From Trichobilharzia szidati (Eukaryota > Platyhelminthes > Trematoda > Strigeidida > Schistosomatidae): a stretch of DNA of 64,000 bases. A program made the position numbers and the translations under genes. Below are positions 1 to 10,191 of the stretch, piece by piece. The notes below the pieces were generated by a model, which saw only the letters and a list, made by a program, of their open reading frames with translations, did no database searches and was not told the origin of the DNA. The first letter of the stretch is position 1, and every line of letters starts with the position of its first letter. The DNA lies in NCBI GenBank assembly GCA_944472155.2, contig OX235279.1:138108920-138172919 (forward strand), read 5' to 3'.

Positions 1-2
1 AT

Positions 3-486
3 CTACCACCACTTCCATCTTCATCAAATCCATCCAATGATCTCTTGATATCTGTCTACACAGCAGATAATGCTATTGGTGACTGTGGTGGTATTGATAA
101 GAAACATGACATCGCTGGTAAAGATCAAACAATTACAGATGTAGAATGTGAAAGTAAATTAAGCGAAGCAGTTGGTGCTGTCAAAACTCTATGGTCGAAA
201 TGCAATCAAATGGCTGGTGATACTGTTCGCAGTTTAGCGAGTGTACCACAAAGACTTGTTAAAGGTAATCTTTTCAATTGGTTTTTCTTCTCTCACCCTC
301 ACCTCTCATAGACTTTGTTTGACTATTTATTCATTTACTGTTTGTTATTTGTTATTGTCACTTACAACTAAAAGCGTTTGTCTTCGTTTTTAACTGACCC
401 ATATTTTTTTAATACCTTCACTTTGCTGTTGTATGAGGTGCTGATAATTAATGTGTCATTTTACCATTTCAGTTTTGTTTGAATGA
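3..486 (+). CDS. Possible last two exons of an unidentified plus-strand gene
   Basis: A reading frame is open from the window edge (codons from base 3) to a candidate donor after base 264 (AAAG|GTAATC). A candidate acceptor TTTCAG ends at 472. Joining 264 to 473 keeps the frame (phase 1), adds four codons and reaches TGA at 484-486. The visible 90 or so residues are hydrophilic, with a Ser/Pro-rich start, an acidic middle containing two Cys, and a helical-looking end (SEAVGAVKTLWSK followed by TVRSLASVPQRLVK). No family is recognised. The start lies outside the window. The splice model rests only on consensus sites and a consistent phase, so the second exon is the weaker part. A spurious open frame is possible, although the complexity and codon mix look more coding-like than most of the window. 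Confidence 0.45.
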
Positions 487-1330
487 ATCTAAAGTTACAC
501 CGTGGAGTGACTGCACGACTTTAGACTATCCGGGAGAAATGGGCTTAGTTCTGTTTCATTCTTGCAGACAGGATCTTAAATCCCATCTTGTTGGGAGTCT
601 TCTTGATTCCCGGGTATTTCTACGGTTGTGTTTGGTTAATCAGTTTTCTTGTACAACATGTGTTGTACATCTGAGGAGTTTTGGGCTGTGTAGCTGCCGG
701 ACGGCATTGTTGAGGTAGTTTTGTATCTTTGATATAAGGTATTATTGTTGAATAGTACCACAGATTTTAGCATGTTAAGTCGTGTTCTGATATTGTTGGA
801 ACATTAATTTTGACTCCATGTGAATCGAGAAAGTTCAGCAAGCTATATGGCAGGCCGCATCGATTGGTTTCTTGCGTTTATGCCAAAATAATCGGGTTTT
901 GTTCATTAATCCAGTATCGCAAAACGCTGCTTTCGCCTGTCGTGTGAAAACCATCCAGATCAATTCTCCATGACCTAATGAAATAAATTCTTGGTATATA
1001 GAGCCACCTTCAGCTTTCTCCAAGCTAACACTAAGATAGAAACTTGAAATAAATGATAGGTAGACAGAGAGAGCCCTATCTCAACCAACGTATGAGATAA
1101 AATTTTACGAAATCGTCAAATGATTCATCAAACGTAACTTATTATGCTGGTAAATATCACTGAGACAACAGTGATCGTTTACCCGGAGGCGTTCATAAAT
1201 CCACTGTATTTACTCATCAAGAAACAACTATTTTAAAAAAAGTTATACCTTTAAGAATCTCCAATCCTTAATGAGAGAAATCAGTTATCTTATCTCAGTA
1301 CCATTAATATTGCGTTTTTAGTAGAAACAA
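487..1330. other. Noncoding: possible 3' UTR and intergenic
   Basis: Stops occur in all frames. AATAAA-like hexamers near 979 and 1046 could serve the upstream gene, but none is in a clear cleavage context. No repeat family is recognised. Confidence 0.4.
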
Positions 1331-1557
1331 GTGCGTCGGTGGCATAGCGGTTAGGACGCTCGCCGACCATGCACATGGTCCGGGGTTCGGTCCCCGGCCG
1401 ACGCACTCCTTTACCTCACTAAGCCAGAAATAATCCTGGTGAAGAGGAAAGGTTGGGCATGAGGTTAGCAACCCCATCCTGTAAAATAAACACTGCTACA
1501 GAACTTCAAGTCAGTATCTTGAAACCCTATGTTCCACAGGGGAACGTGAAGGTAAAA
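1331..1557 (+). mobile_element. tRNA-derived SINE, family 1 (RTE-like tail)
   Basis: The best-preserved copy of the main SINE family. The head (about 1333-1405) folds like a tRNA: GCGTCGG pairs with CCGACGC as a 7-bp acceptor-like stem, TGGCATAGCGG matches the Pol III A box, and GGTTCGGTCCC matches the B box inside a strong T-arm. The body contains the marker GGTTGGGCATGAGGTTAGCA. It ends with a CCCTATGTTCCAC block, GAACGTGAAGG and an A run. The 3' block resembles the ends of the local RTE-like LINEs, which suggests mobilisation in trans by such a LINE. Confidence 0.85.
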
Positions 1558-2550
1558 AAAAGTTGGAAATAAGCCTTTTTTGTCATCAGCACTGTGTATA
1601 ACAAACCTGTGATAGGCCAGCTAGACTCATTTGTTATTCATTAACACCTGTGTTCTGGTCATTTCTTTTTCCATATTATCATACTGTTGGTAGGTCACAA
1701 CAAAAGTTGCAATTCTTTCTGTTTCATAATATCTTAGATTGTCAATTCTGTACAATAATTGACGTGATCTGTTTCTGTTTAAAGTCTAGTATTGTTCCAA
1801 AATTTGGTTACAGTTAAATCTTGTCTCATATATATTCAAGAATCCGTCGTTTAATACTGGTGTGTGAGAGAGAGAGAGAGAAACTGCGTATAAATCAAAA
1901 CAACTAGAAAATGGACAGGAGACAGTCAGTCAGTCAGTCCATAATCATTGATAATAATGTGTTGAAAAGACTAAATATTTGAAACGAATCACATTCAAAC
2001 ACATGCTGACACTCCTTTCTGATCGATATATATATATATACATATATTTGTTGCTTAAAAAGTGGTATGTCTCAATGAGTATTCATATCACACCTAAGAG
2101 ATTAGCCACTAAAATCACTGTTCAGTTACCAAACACTTGCGTGACTTTTAACAAATAGCATCAATTATGTGGCGCCGGCAAGATAATCTATTTCTCAACA
2201 AGTACTGGGTGTGCTTTATGGTGGTGCGCTCTATTCAATTTTACCCTAAAATATGATTATTAGAGACTGGGATTTAAAAGTAGCTTCATATATTTGATTA
2301 CTATTGTTTCTTAGTGTCGTCCATGTGAACAGTATATAGGTTAGGCGTAATATTTAGAAATAAAGGGTTAGTTTATTCTACTTAATTATGAAATTTATCT
2401 TTTTTTTAATGCCATTTTATCTCTTAATTTGGATTATGCTAGCAGGAAACTTAAAAGTGGTCGATCTATGTAAGTTTCTGGAGTAGAAAGAAGTCTGTAT
2501 CTTGTGTTTAGGGTGTGATACATAACTAAAATTCAAATTGTAGACGGTAT
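1558..2550. other. Unassigned AT-rich spacer
   Basis: No gene was found. It holds a GA run near 1867-1882, a (CAGT)n tract near 1923-1938 and a short TA microsatellite at about 2028-2048. Confidence 0.6.
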
Positions 2551-2783
2551 GGCGTCGGTGGCATATCAGTTAGGATGCTCGCCAACCATGCACATGGTCC
2601 GGGGTTCGGTCCCCGGGCGACGCACTCCTTTACCTCGCTAAGCCAGAAATAATGCTGGTGAAGAGGAAAGGTTGGGCATGAGGTTAACAACCCCATCCTG
2701 TAAAATAAACACCGCTACAGAAACTTCAAGTCACTAGCTTGAAGCCCTATGTTCCACTGGGGAACGTGAAGGAATAAAAAAAA
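2551..2783 (+). mobile_element. tRNA-derived SINE, family 1
   Basis: Second full-length copy, same strand as the one at 1331. The head keeps the A-box-like and B-box motifs. The body and 3' block are nearly identical to the first copy, and it ends in GGAATAAAAAAAA. The A box carries a change (CATATCAG instead of CATAGCGG), so promoter strength is doubtful. Confidence 0.85.
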
Positions 2784-3460
2784 TGGCCTTAGAATCGTTG
2801 GCTGTAACACAAATTAAATCTTATGGAATTTGAGTTTTTCATTCCGGCATAAATTTTATGGGTTTACGGTGTAACGGAAAAGGTAAGAGACTTGGTAACG
2901 GACCGTTATTAAGCGGGAAAACATCATATACATGCATTTTTAGCCACGTTGAAATTCGACTAGGTCATAGTAGAATAACTTGTTCTGATTGGTTGGCAAC
3001 TGGCGCAAGGTTAAATAAGTTGTCCAATGAGGTTATCGCAAATCCACAACGTAAACTAAATTCAGATTTGTGGAATAAATGTTTCTGCCTCTGCAGTCAT
3101 CGACTTAGTTTTCTGCATCATTCCACAATGGTAGTGAAATAGATGGTGTTCATCTATCTCTCTCTCTACTTACTTACCTACTTAATAATAGTAAGCAATT
3201 TGATGTTTCGGTCTGTAGAGTATGCCATGATGTTTGTTTCAACCATTGAAATTTTCTTGCTTTTATCTGTCCTACTATCATATAAACACATTAATAACAG
3301 TTCTGTCTTCCTTTTTCTTGTCAGGGCGCTATCTTTCGATAAACAAAATATTTCTTCATAATATTTATTTGCAACAAGTACTTATCTAAAGTATATCTTA
3401 GTTATACCAAGTTATTGTTATGCCTTTAGACACCTTGGAATCAGTGCACATATCACTTAC

Positions 3461-3493
<33 letters not shown>

Positions 3494-4346
3494 AGACAAT
3501 AAGTCTGGCTGTTAACGTGACTTTTTGTCCACTGTATAATAGTAACATCGACAGCAACAACAACAACAACTACAAAATTTGTCGAATAGGGATCTATTTC
3601 ATAATAAGGTGATAGACTGTGCTGTGCATGTGATTGTGTTTTGTTATCCTGGGGAATTGTTGATTTGTCTGCGCATCATATTTAGAAAATGTGTTAAAAT
3701 CTGTTTAATAAAAGACGAAGTACCCCAAGGGTGGTAGTTCCTAAAAAATCTGTCTGAGATTTTCTTCTTCTTTCGTTTATGCATAAATTTGATAGTCGTG
3801 CTGTTTGCGATTTGTGTGAGTTTGATCGATTTTAGGGTTAATCCCTTCATGAAGTGACATCAACTAAAAAATCCCATTTAGGATCAGAGACCATTGGACA
3901 GCTGTTTCGTCTCAATCTAGGACTGTTCAGTGGAGCTCGTCTATCATCAGTTAATATTAGTGTACAACACTGTGTGATTTATCAAAATAAAATCTTCTCC
4001 ATAATAAGGTTATACTCTACCACAATGCCCAAGTATTATACTTATATTAAAGACAAATATATTGATCTGTGTTGGCCTTCTGGATGTGTTCTGTTTTCTA
4101 CTCCCTGGTTTTCACTAGTTGACTCGCGATCGAACCAATCGTGAAATTAACAAATCGCTGATTTATACAGAATTGTTATGTTTGAATTACCCTGTTAAAT
4201 ATTTTGTTTCATTGTGTGTCATGTGTTTCATTCGTGCGTAAACTGAAAATAGGCTTTAAGGTGTTTATATTTAACTTAAAAGCTTTATAAGTACAAAGTC
4301 ACGTGACATAGCAAACAATCAATGGTTTTTCTTCATTTCTTATTTT
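2784..4346. other. Unassigned spacer
   Basis: Short open frames exist (for example 2858-3142 on plus) but show no recognisable domain, plausible splice sites or homology that I can name. A TA microsatellite lies at about 3463-3482, and a short CAA run at about 3556-3570. Confidence 0.55.
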
Positions 4347-4550
4347 CTGGGTGGAACATAGGGCTTCAGGCTTTTGAGGTTTCTGTAGTGGTTGTGCAGT
4401 TTTTTAATGGATGGGGCTGCTAACTCTATGTACAGCCTTCCCTCTTTTCCGGGGTTACTACTAGCTGGTTAAGGAGTGCATCGATTGGGAATCGAACCCA
4501 GACCATATACCCGACTGGTGAGCATCCTACCATTCAGCCGCTGACGCACA
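4347..4550 (-). mobile_element. tRNA-derived SINE, family 1, decayed
   Basis: Minus-strand copy. The tail block reads GTGGAACATAGGGCTTCAGG on the plus strand, and the inverted tRNA-like head ends at GACGCAC near 4550. A deletion and substitutions in the middle mark it as old. Confidence 0.75.
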
Positions 4551-5290
4551 AATGATCACTAATGATAGCATCATGTCTAAACGGTGGGATATACACATTA
4601 GATCATAGAAAAAACCAAAAGGCGGTTATAGCAAAGAAAATTGTTTCTTTTCGGTGAAGTCATAAACTAGACTGCACATTCGTGAATATGTGACAAAAGG
4701 GTAACAAAGTTACAGAACTGTTTCCTGTCAAAAGTCAAGTTTTAGCTGACAACAAGGTATCATTACTTAACGCAAACATAGCAGCAAGGAAAATAAACTG
4801 GGAGTTCGGATGGAAAACATGATAGAATAATAATTATTGAGAGAATGGACCGCTTATGATGGCCATTGTAAAGACAAAGGTGAGGAGATATACTTCTTTG
4901 GGACACAACTTAATGTTTAATAAACACCAGGTTTTGAGCGGGTTGATCTAATACTGCATGATTTGAATACATGACGCAGTGTTTAGAAGTTAAACATTCA
5001 GAGTAATGTTTTAGCAGTTTTTTTTTGTATTTTCATTTGTTTTGAAGACAAATGTATGTCACAATTTATTGTATAAATTTGCATGTTACATATAATCCAA
5101 ACAGTCTTTCCGTCTTGTTTTGCTTACTTACTGTCAACTCTTAAACTCTTCCCTTCATGTATCGTGCATAGTTGTGGTGTGAAAAGCGCTTACTTTGACC
5201 TGATCTTGAATACTGCAAAATAACTATGAAGTTTTTCAGTTAATCTAGTTGGTAAATGGAAGTTACATGTCAAAAAGATTGATTAGATAG
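4551..5290. other. Unassigned spacer
   Basis: No coding region or recognised repeat. AT-rich with scattered stops in all frames. Confidence 0.55.
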
Positions 5291-5491
5291 TGCGTCGGTG
5301 GCACAGTGGTTAGGACTCTCGCCGACCATGGACATGGTCTGGGGTTCGATCCCCTGCCGGCGCACACCCGATATCTATGGTCGGCCTGTAATTTGGGCTA
5401 CGATATCCATGCTGAAAATTCCATACTTGTACTGAAAAAACGGTGTGGCATCAAGCTGTAATCAAAATAATAAAAAATTAAATAAAAAAAA
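5291..5491 (+). mobile_element. tRNA-derived SINE, family 2 (different tail)
   Basis: The head is the same tRNA-like module as in family 1 (GCGTCGGTGGCACAGTGG, then a GGTTCGATCCCC B box). After the head the sequence differs: a GATATC-containing middle, then TGCTGAAAATTCCATACT, a GTGTGGCATC block and an A-rich tail to about 5491. The block TGCTGAAAATTCCA also occurs at 35447-35460, near the 3' end of the CR1-like LINE. PLE copy A is inserted in the A-rich tail of this SINE. Confidence 0.75.
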
Positions 5492-5496
5492 TAAGT
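5485..5496 (+). repeat. Target-site duplication, left flank of PLE copy A
   Basis: A7TAAGT directly before the element. The identical 12-mer follows its other end at 8855-8866. It defines the inserted unit as 5497-8854. The A run weakens its information content. Confidence 0.7.
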
Positions 5497-5740
5497 TTCA
5501 TACATTTGTTCCCCTTAATGAATTTAAACAAAGCAACAACTACAGATTTTGCAGAATAAAATGGTACCATATTTTATTTCGTCGCCTTCTCTTCAGCTGC
5601 TTACAAGGCAAAAACATTATTAAATGTATCTACAATAACAATTTAACATACTTACACAGAGTTCATTTTAAACAGAAATCAATTGATCAATATAGACATA
5701 CACTAATAATATATATATATATATATGCAATCTTGAACAC
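5497..5740 (-). repeat. PLE copy A 3' terminal repeat
   Basis: Direct-orientation counterpart of the 5' terminal repeat, and inverse of the outer repeat at about 8650-8854. It contains a TA microsatellite near 5709-5726 and the hammerhead-like core at 5551-5600. Confidence 0.75.
5551..5600 (-). ncRNA. Hammerhead-like motif in PLE 3' repeat
   Basis: Minus strand: a 4-bp stem I (GCAG/CTGC), box 1 CTGAAGA, a short 9-nt stem II region closed by one G-C pair, GAAA, then a palindromic stem III (TAAAAT...ATTTTA) and an ATT cleavage triplet. Hammerheads are known in PLE terminal repeats. Here stem II is weak, so activity is uncertain. Confidence 0.5.
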
Positions 5741-5811
5741 AATTCCGAGCATTAATAATCATACAAAATGAAAACTTTTCAGTATCTCGCATTAGGATGA
5801 AAAATATCCAG

Positions 5812-8259
5812 TTACCAGGTTGGCAACGAAAGACTGATAACTGCTTCTTTCTGAACGCACAAATCAGGTTTTAGGCGCTTGATGGAAAAGGCTTCAGCAA
5901 ACTTAAGGAGCATTGAACTCTTTTGCTTATTGATAATTTTGAATGACTTTTCCACGTCCACCTCATGACCCGTGTCAAGAAGATGCCTGACGATGGCACT
6001 GCCTAAAGCATTTGTTCCCTTTAGACGTAAGCTTTTTGTTACATGTTCAGAAAATCGTAGATATGCTCTTCTTTCTGTTCTTCCAATGTAACTGCTCCCG
6101 CAGATACATGTAAATTTGTATATACAGTTGGAGTTAACACGAGAAAGATATCTATCGATTTTTGATTGCATCAGAGAGCAAGTTGTTCGAAAGACGGGAA
6201 CGAGCTTAGCTGCAGGATAGGCTATGGCTAGTGATGTACTCAGCCTTCTGTTGATCATCGCTGCAATGTTTTCGCCTTTATAATCAAGCTCAAAGTAGAT
6301 TGGCTTTTTTCTTACTGTGATTAGTTTTTCATTTGCGACTGCAGATCTTCCATACTTGTTGATGAATCTTTGAGGGTACCCATTGCTCTTCAAAGTCTTT
6401 TCAAGAAACTCAAATTCTTCCTCTAGTTTCTCTGTAGAGCATATTCTTCTCGCTCTATAGTGCAGAGTCTTGACCAGTGCTCGTTTATAGCTATTTGGAC
6501 AAAAGCTATTAAAATTTAAGTATTGTCCTTTCCATGTGGACTTACGATAAATTGACTTTTGAAGACTACCGTCTTCTAGGTGTTCCATGGCGATGTCGAG
6601 GAAGTGGAACTTCCCGTCACTTTCATGTTCCACAGTGAACTTGATATTTGCGTGTGCATCATTGAATAATCTTAGTAGGTGTGAAGCATGACTATCATTT
6701 TTGCACACTATAAATGTGTCATCAACGTAACGACAGTAGGAAGTTGTTTCATCGATTGCATGCTTCAACTTTGTTCTTTCAAGGTTGGACATGAATATAT
6801 CTGCTAAAACAGGGCTAAGTGGACTGCCCATAGCTACACCATCTATTTGTCGGTAAAGAGTGTTATTAAACTGGAATTGTACATCCATGGTACACATAAG
6901 CAGTAGGCGTTTGAATTCTGACTCTGGTAGTTGAAGCAGATCAGACTGTTGACAAATGATTTCAATGGTTTCATTGATTGGGATCATTGTGAACAAGGAT
7001 GTTGCATCAAATGAGACCATGAACTTATTTGAAACGTTCATATGATTCACGCTTTCGGCGAAATGAAATGAGTCTTTTACGGTATACACAGTTAGACGTC
7101 GGCGAATGGGTTCCAACTTCTCCGCAAGCCAATGGGCAACCTTATGTTGAGGAGAGTTGATCATCGAAAGTATTGGTCTTAGAGGGACTTCTTTCTTGTG
7201 TATCTTTGGAAGGCCATACATATATGGCAAGCGGGACCCTCTGGGTTTCAGTTCATTGTACGTGTTGTTGTCAATCAAATTCTTCTTTAGAAGATCTCTC
7301 AGTACATTTGTGATGCGTTTTTCAGTTGCATCTGTCTTGTCTTTCTGGCAGTCGTCGACTTTAAACCTCAATGGGTCATTCAGCACAGTTTTCATTTTTT
7401 CGATGTAGTCATCTTTATCCATCAGTACCACTCCTGAGCCTTTGTCAGGTCGCAGTATGACAATTTTGTCATTATTTCTGAGAGATTTCAATGCCTTTTG
7501 ATGCTCTTCAGAGAGGAATTTGGAATATGATGTTGGAGAAATGAGGTATTGATTTGCAACGTCGACCAACTTAGATTTGAACCAGCTCTTCTTGTCATCA
7601 TCAACTGGAGTGAGGTCATTCAGCTGATAGAATAAGTTTTCAAATTGAACTGCCACATCAGTTCTTCCAACAAATTTATTTGGGATGTGGAAGTTGAATC
7701 CAAGAGAAAGTGCTTCCATTTCAATGCGATTTAACTTCAGACTCGACAGATTACAGATATAATCCTCAGGATTTTCTGGGAAAACGTCACACAATTTCTC
7801 CTTTGTCAGGGATTTCGACAGAGTTTTGTAGAAATTTTCACATGTTTTCTGTTGAAGTCCTTGAATAAAATTGATGAATTTGATCCGGCATACTATATTC
7901 AAACTATTGACGACACCATCGAAAGATCGTGCTTCAGTTCTCAATTTAGAAATCAGAGATTCTGTTGAGTCAGTATGCGATTTTGTAATGCGTCGAAGAT
8001 TCTTGAGAGATGGAGGTAATTTGCAAGTACGTAGTGACTTCATGAGATGGCGAGGAAAACAGTGAGACCGCAAGCATTCATGGTAAAGCTTCAATCGAGT
8101 CACTTCTCTCGATATTCTGCAACGAATTGTCACCAAATGATTCAGTGATTTGAAAGATTCGCTGGGGAGGCGTTTTTTCAGAGATTTCATACATTTGTTC
8201 CCCTTAATGAATTTGAATAAAGCAACAACTACAGTTTGGGCAGAATAAAATGGTACCAT
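5812..8259 (-). CDS. Penelope-like element polyprotein (RT + GIY-YIG endonuclease)
   Basis: 815 codons, uninterrupted. Residues from about 270 hold the PDKGSGVV block, followed by RGSRLPYMYGLPKIHK near 335-355. Reverse-transcriptase motif A has its Asp at about 418 (FDATSLFT), the GVAMGSPLSP motif is at about 474-483, and the catalytic YVDD is at about 511-514. The conserved FLDI thumb-entry block is near 553. A C-terminal GIY-YIG endonuclease starts near 712 (IYKFTCICGSSYIG), with a Cys pair typical of Penelope endonucleases. PLEs prime reverse transcription from a nick made by this endonuclease. The ATG lies inside the terminal repeat, directly downstream of the hammerhead-like core. The ORF ends 72 nt before the 3' terminal-repeat region. 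Being intact and very close to copy B, it looks recently active. An inverted, internally deleted PLE piece lies upstream. Confidence 0.93.
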   Translation of the reverse strand: MVPFYSAQTVVVALFKFIKGNKCMKSLKKRLPSESFKSLNHLVTIRCRISREVTRLKLYHECLRSHCFPRHLMKSLRTCKLPPSLKNLRRITKSHTDSTESLISKLRTEARSFDGVVNSLNIVCRIKFINFIQGLQQKTCENFYKTLSKSLTKEKLCDVFPENPEDYICNLSSLKLNRIEMEALSLGFNFHIPNKFVGRTDVAVQFENLFYQLNDLTPVDDDKKSWFKSKLVDVANQYLISPTSYSKFLSEEHQKALKSLRNNDKIVILRPDKGSGVVLMDKDDYIEKMKTVLNDPLRFKVDDCQKDKTDATEKRITNVLRDLLKKNLIDNNTYNELKPRGSRLPYMYGLPKIHKKEVPLRPILSMINSPQHKVAHWLAEKLEPIRRRLTVYTVKDSFHFAESVNHMNVSNKFMVSFDATSLFTMIPINETIEIICQQSDLLQLPESEFKRLLLMCTMDVQFQFNNTLYRQIDGVAMGSPLSPVLADIFMSNLERTKLKHAIDETTSYCRYVDDTFIVCKNDSHASHLLRLFNDAHANIKFTVEHESDGKFHFLDIAMEHLEDGSLQKSIYRKSTWKGQYLNFNSFCPNSYKRALVKTLHYRARRICSTEKLEEEFEFLEKTLKSNGYPQRFINKYGRSAVANEKLITVRKKPIYFELDYKGENIAAMINRRLSTSLAIAYPAAKLVPVFRTTCSLMQSKIDRYLSRVNSNCIYKFTCICGSSYIGRTERRAYLRFSEHVTKSLRLKGTNALGSAIVRHLLDTGHEVDVEKSFKIINKQKSSMLLKFAEAFSIKRLKPDLCVQKEAVISLSLPTW

Positions 8260-8468
8260 ATTTTATTTCGTCGCCTTCTCTTCAGCTGCTTACAAGGCAA
8301 AAACATTATTAAATGTATCAGATTGAAGTTGTCTATCAGATAGATTAACCGATCCACATTGTTGTGCAGTACGGTACGATAAACCTTCATGTGTACAGCA
8401 GAAATGCCATCCATGTCGTTGATCAATAGAGAAGCAATTTCGTCAGTATAAAGACGTAATTGCTTCAA
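8229..8468 (-). CDS. 79-codon open frame in the PLE leader, function unknown
   Basis: Overlaps the start of the RT ORF in another frame. The C-terminal third is only terminal-repeat sequence read in frame. The N-terminal 50 or so residues (starting MKQLRLYTDEIASLL) come from a segment unique to the composite. The identical 79-residue frame is at 39865-40104 in copy B. No domain is recognised. It may be a true short upstream ORF, or a captured fragment that has had no time to decay because the copies are young. Confidence 0.35.
   Translation of the reverse strand: MKQLRLYTDEIASLLINDMDGISAVHMKVYRTVLHNNVDRLIYLIDNFNLIHLIMFLPCKQLKRRRRNKIWYHFILPKL
8240..8289 (-). ncRNA. Hammerhead-like motif in PLE 5' repeat
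   Basis: Same 50-nt layout as at 5551-5600: GCAG stem I, CTGAAGA (8285-8279), GAAA, palindromic GGTACC stem III and ATT before CTGC. The predicted cut would fall just downstream of the RT ORF start codon. Confidence 0.5.
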
Positions 8469-8479
8469 TTTGAAAACTT

Positions 8480-8854
8480 ATTCTATCAGCTGAGTGACCT
8501 CACTCCAGTTGATGATGACAAGAAGAGCTGTTTGAATCAAATCTAAGCTCGTCGACGTTGCAAATCAGTACCTCATTTCTCCAATGTCATATTCAAAAGT
8601 CCTTTCTGAAGAGCATCTAAGAGCATTGAAAGCTCTCAAGAATAATGACAAAATTTATATATATGTATATATTATTACTGTATGTGTATATTGATCGATT
8701 GATTTCTGTTTAAAATGAACTCTGTGTAAGTATGTTAAATTGCTTTTGTAGATGCACTTAATAATGTTTTTGCCTTGTAAGCAGCTGAAGAGAAGGCGAC
8801 GAAATAAAATATGGTACCATTTTATTCTGCAAAATCTGTAGTTGTTGCTTTGTT
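8480..8854 (+). repeat. Inverted, internally deleted PLE piece at 5' end of copy A
   Basis: On the plus strand this starts with RT-ORF sequence (TTCTATCAGCTGAGTGACC) equivalent to codons around residue 205-265. It has lost its frame by small indels, and near 8650 jumps straight to the 3' terminal repeat. It is more diverged from the ORF than copies A and B are from each other, so it came from another PLE copy before the unit spread. Confidence 0.8.
8781..8830 (+). ncRNA. Hammerhead-like motif in inverted outer PLE repeat
   Basis: Third copy of the 50-nt core in this unit, on the opposite strand to the other two, with the same boxes (CTGAAGA, GAAA, stem III palindrome, ATT|CTGC). Confidence 0.5.
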
Positions 8855-8866
8855 AAAAAAATAAGT
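8855..8866 (+). repeat. Target-site duplication, right flank of PLE copy A
   Basis: A7TAAGT, identical to 5485-5496. Confidence 0.7.
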
Positions 8867-9427
8867 ATTTTATATTATGATAAAGACTCTTAAAGGTAAA
8901 GTTGTTCGGTAATAATCGTAGTGGTGGGGCTTGTCCCTGCCGAATTATTATCATTCACCTCCTAAGATCATCCTTAAAAGAACGTATTATTGTGTTCACT
9001 GCCAACTATTCGTCTCAAATGTGATACTAAGTTTTGCTAGCTGGAACTTTATGAATGTATATGTTTATTGTGTTTCTGAAATATGCATACAGTTTTAATG
9101 AGTTTAAATTATTGACTGGATAACCGATTGAGGACATTGTTTTGGTGGGGGACAGTGACGTTGAGAATGGTGGGGATGGTGGTACTGTGTTCGTGTTTCA
9201 GTGATGTCGTCATTAGTCACTGAAATTCGGGTAAATCTAACGGAGAAGTTTTAAAAATTACACTGCTACTGGCCACCAATCAAAATGTGTCTCAAAAATA
9301 TGTATACATGTTTAGACTAGTGTGTTTTTGTTATGGCATTAATTGGTCGTCTAAAGCTTATAGTATCTTGTTTTTTTGTATTCACCTGTTAGTATCAACC
9401 ATAATTTCATCTTGCGTAATAAAAAGT
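8867..9427. other. Unassigned spacer
   Basis: No gene seen. A G/T-rich patch lies near 9130-9230. Confidence 0.5.
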
Positions 9428-9664
9428 GCTTTGGTGGTTCAGTGGTAGAATGCTCACCGACCACGCGAGTGGTCTGGGGTTCGATCCCCGACCGACTCAC
9501 TCCTAAACCTCACTTAGCCGACAGTAAGCCCTGTAAAGAGAGAAGGGTGGGTGTGCGCTTAGCAACCTTGCCCCGCAAAAAGACACCACTGACACTGAAA
9601 CTGTAAAAGCTGAATGTGCTTGAAACCCGATGTTCCACTCGGAACGCAAAGGATTAAAATAAAA
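9428..9664 (+). mobile_element. tRNA-derived SINE, family 1, diverged
   Basis: The head has a TGGTTCAGTGG A-box-like motif and a GGTTCGATCCCC B box. The body has GGTGGGTGTGCGCTTAGCA, and the tail has CCCGATGTTCCACTCGGAAC followed by AAAGGATTAAAATAAAA. A distinct subfamily: ACTCAC replaces ACGCAC after the head. Confidence 0.8.
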
Positions 9665-10191
9665 TGGTAAGCATAAAAGTACGTAATAGCTGTAAGACTA
9701 TAGATAAATTGTTTAAAAGAGTCCTTATGCGAATGTTTTCCACGCTGCAGAGATAGATTGGTTAACGGGATTATGAACATCTGTCAAATAAAAAGTAGCC
9801 GGGAAATAATGATATTTACAATAATAGTAATAATAATAATTCATACAGACGAACATGGTACTCTACATTTTTCTGACTGCCGGTAACTACATATTGCTTA
9901 TCATCTCCACTCTTATTCTGCTATCATAAAGTGACATCTGTAATGGGCCTCGTAAGTAGCATAGGAGAAGTTTAGTATGCATAGGTCTGTATTGTTTTGT
10001 AATACGAGTTCAGTAAAAGAAAAGCCAACATTTCATTAAGTTAAGAAGCGTTACTTAACAGTTCTTTGAATTCTGTGTATAGATAATAGTTCTCAACTGC
10101 TACGACTAGTATGAAATTGTTTCATTTATTGAAGACAACCTTCCTAATGCCTATGTAATATCACCATTGAATGACTATATTTCATACAATG
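9665..10191. other. Unassigned spacer
   Basis: No coding signal; short AAT-rich runs near 9820-9840. Confidence 0.5.

Larger units (their letters stand above)
5497..8854 (-). mobile_element. Composite Penelope-like retroelement, copy A
   Basis: Whole inserted unit, read on the minus strand. In element order: an inverted outer terminal-repeat piece (8854 to about 8650); an antisense piece of the RT region (about 8645-8480); a unique segment with a 79-codon open frame (8468-8229); a 5' terminal repeat (about 8300-8170); the RT/GIY-YIG ORF (8259-5812); and a 3' terminal repeat (about 5740-5497). The outer left and right ends are inverted copies of each other and share the variant ATTTTGCAGAAT, whereas the inner 5' repeat has the GTTTGGGCAGAAT form. 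The flanking 12-bp duplication shows that the whole composite moved as one piece. Confidence 0.88.

Noticed and set aside
1333..1405. Functional tRNA gene at the SINE head
   Set aside because: It has good Pol III boxes and an acceptor-like stem, but no normal anticodon arm, and the same head recurs many times attached to a SINE body.
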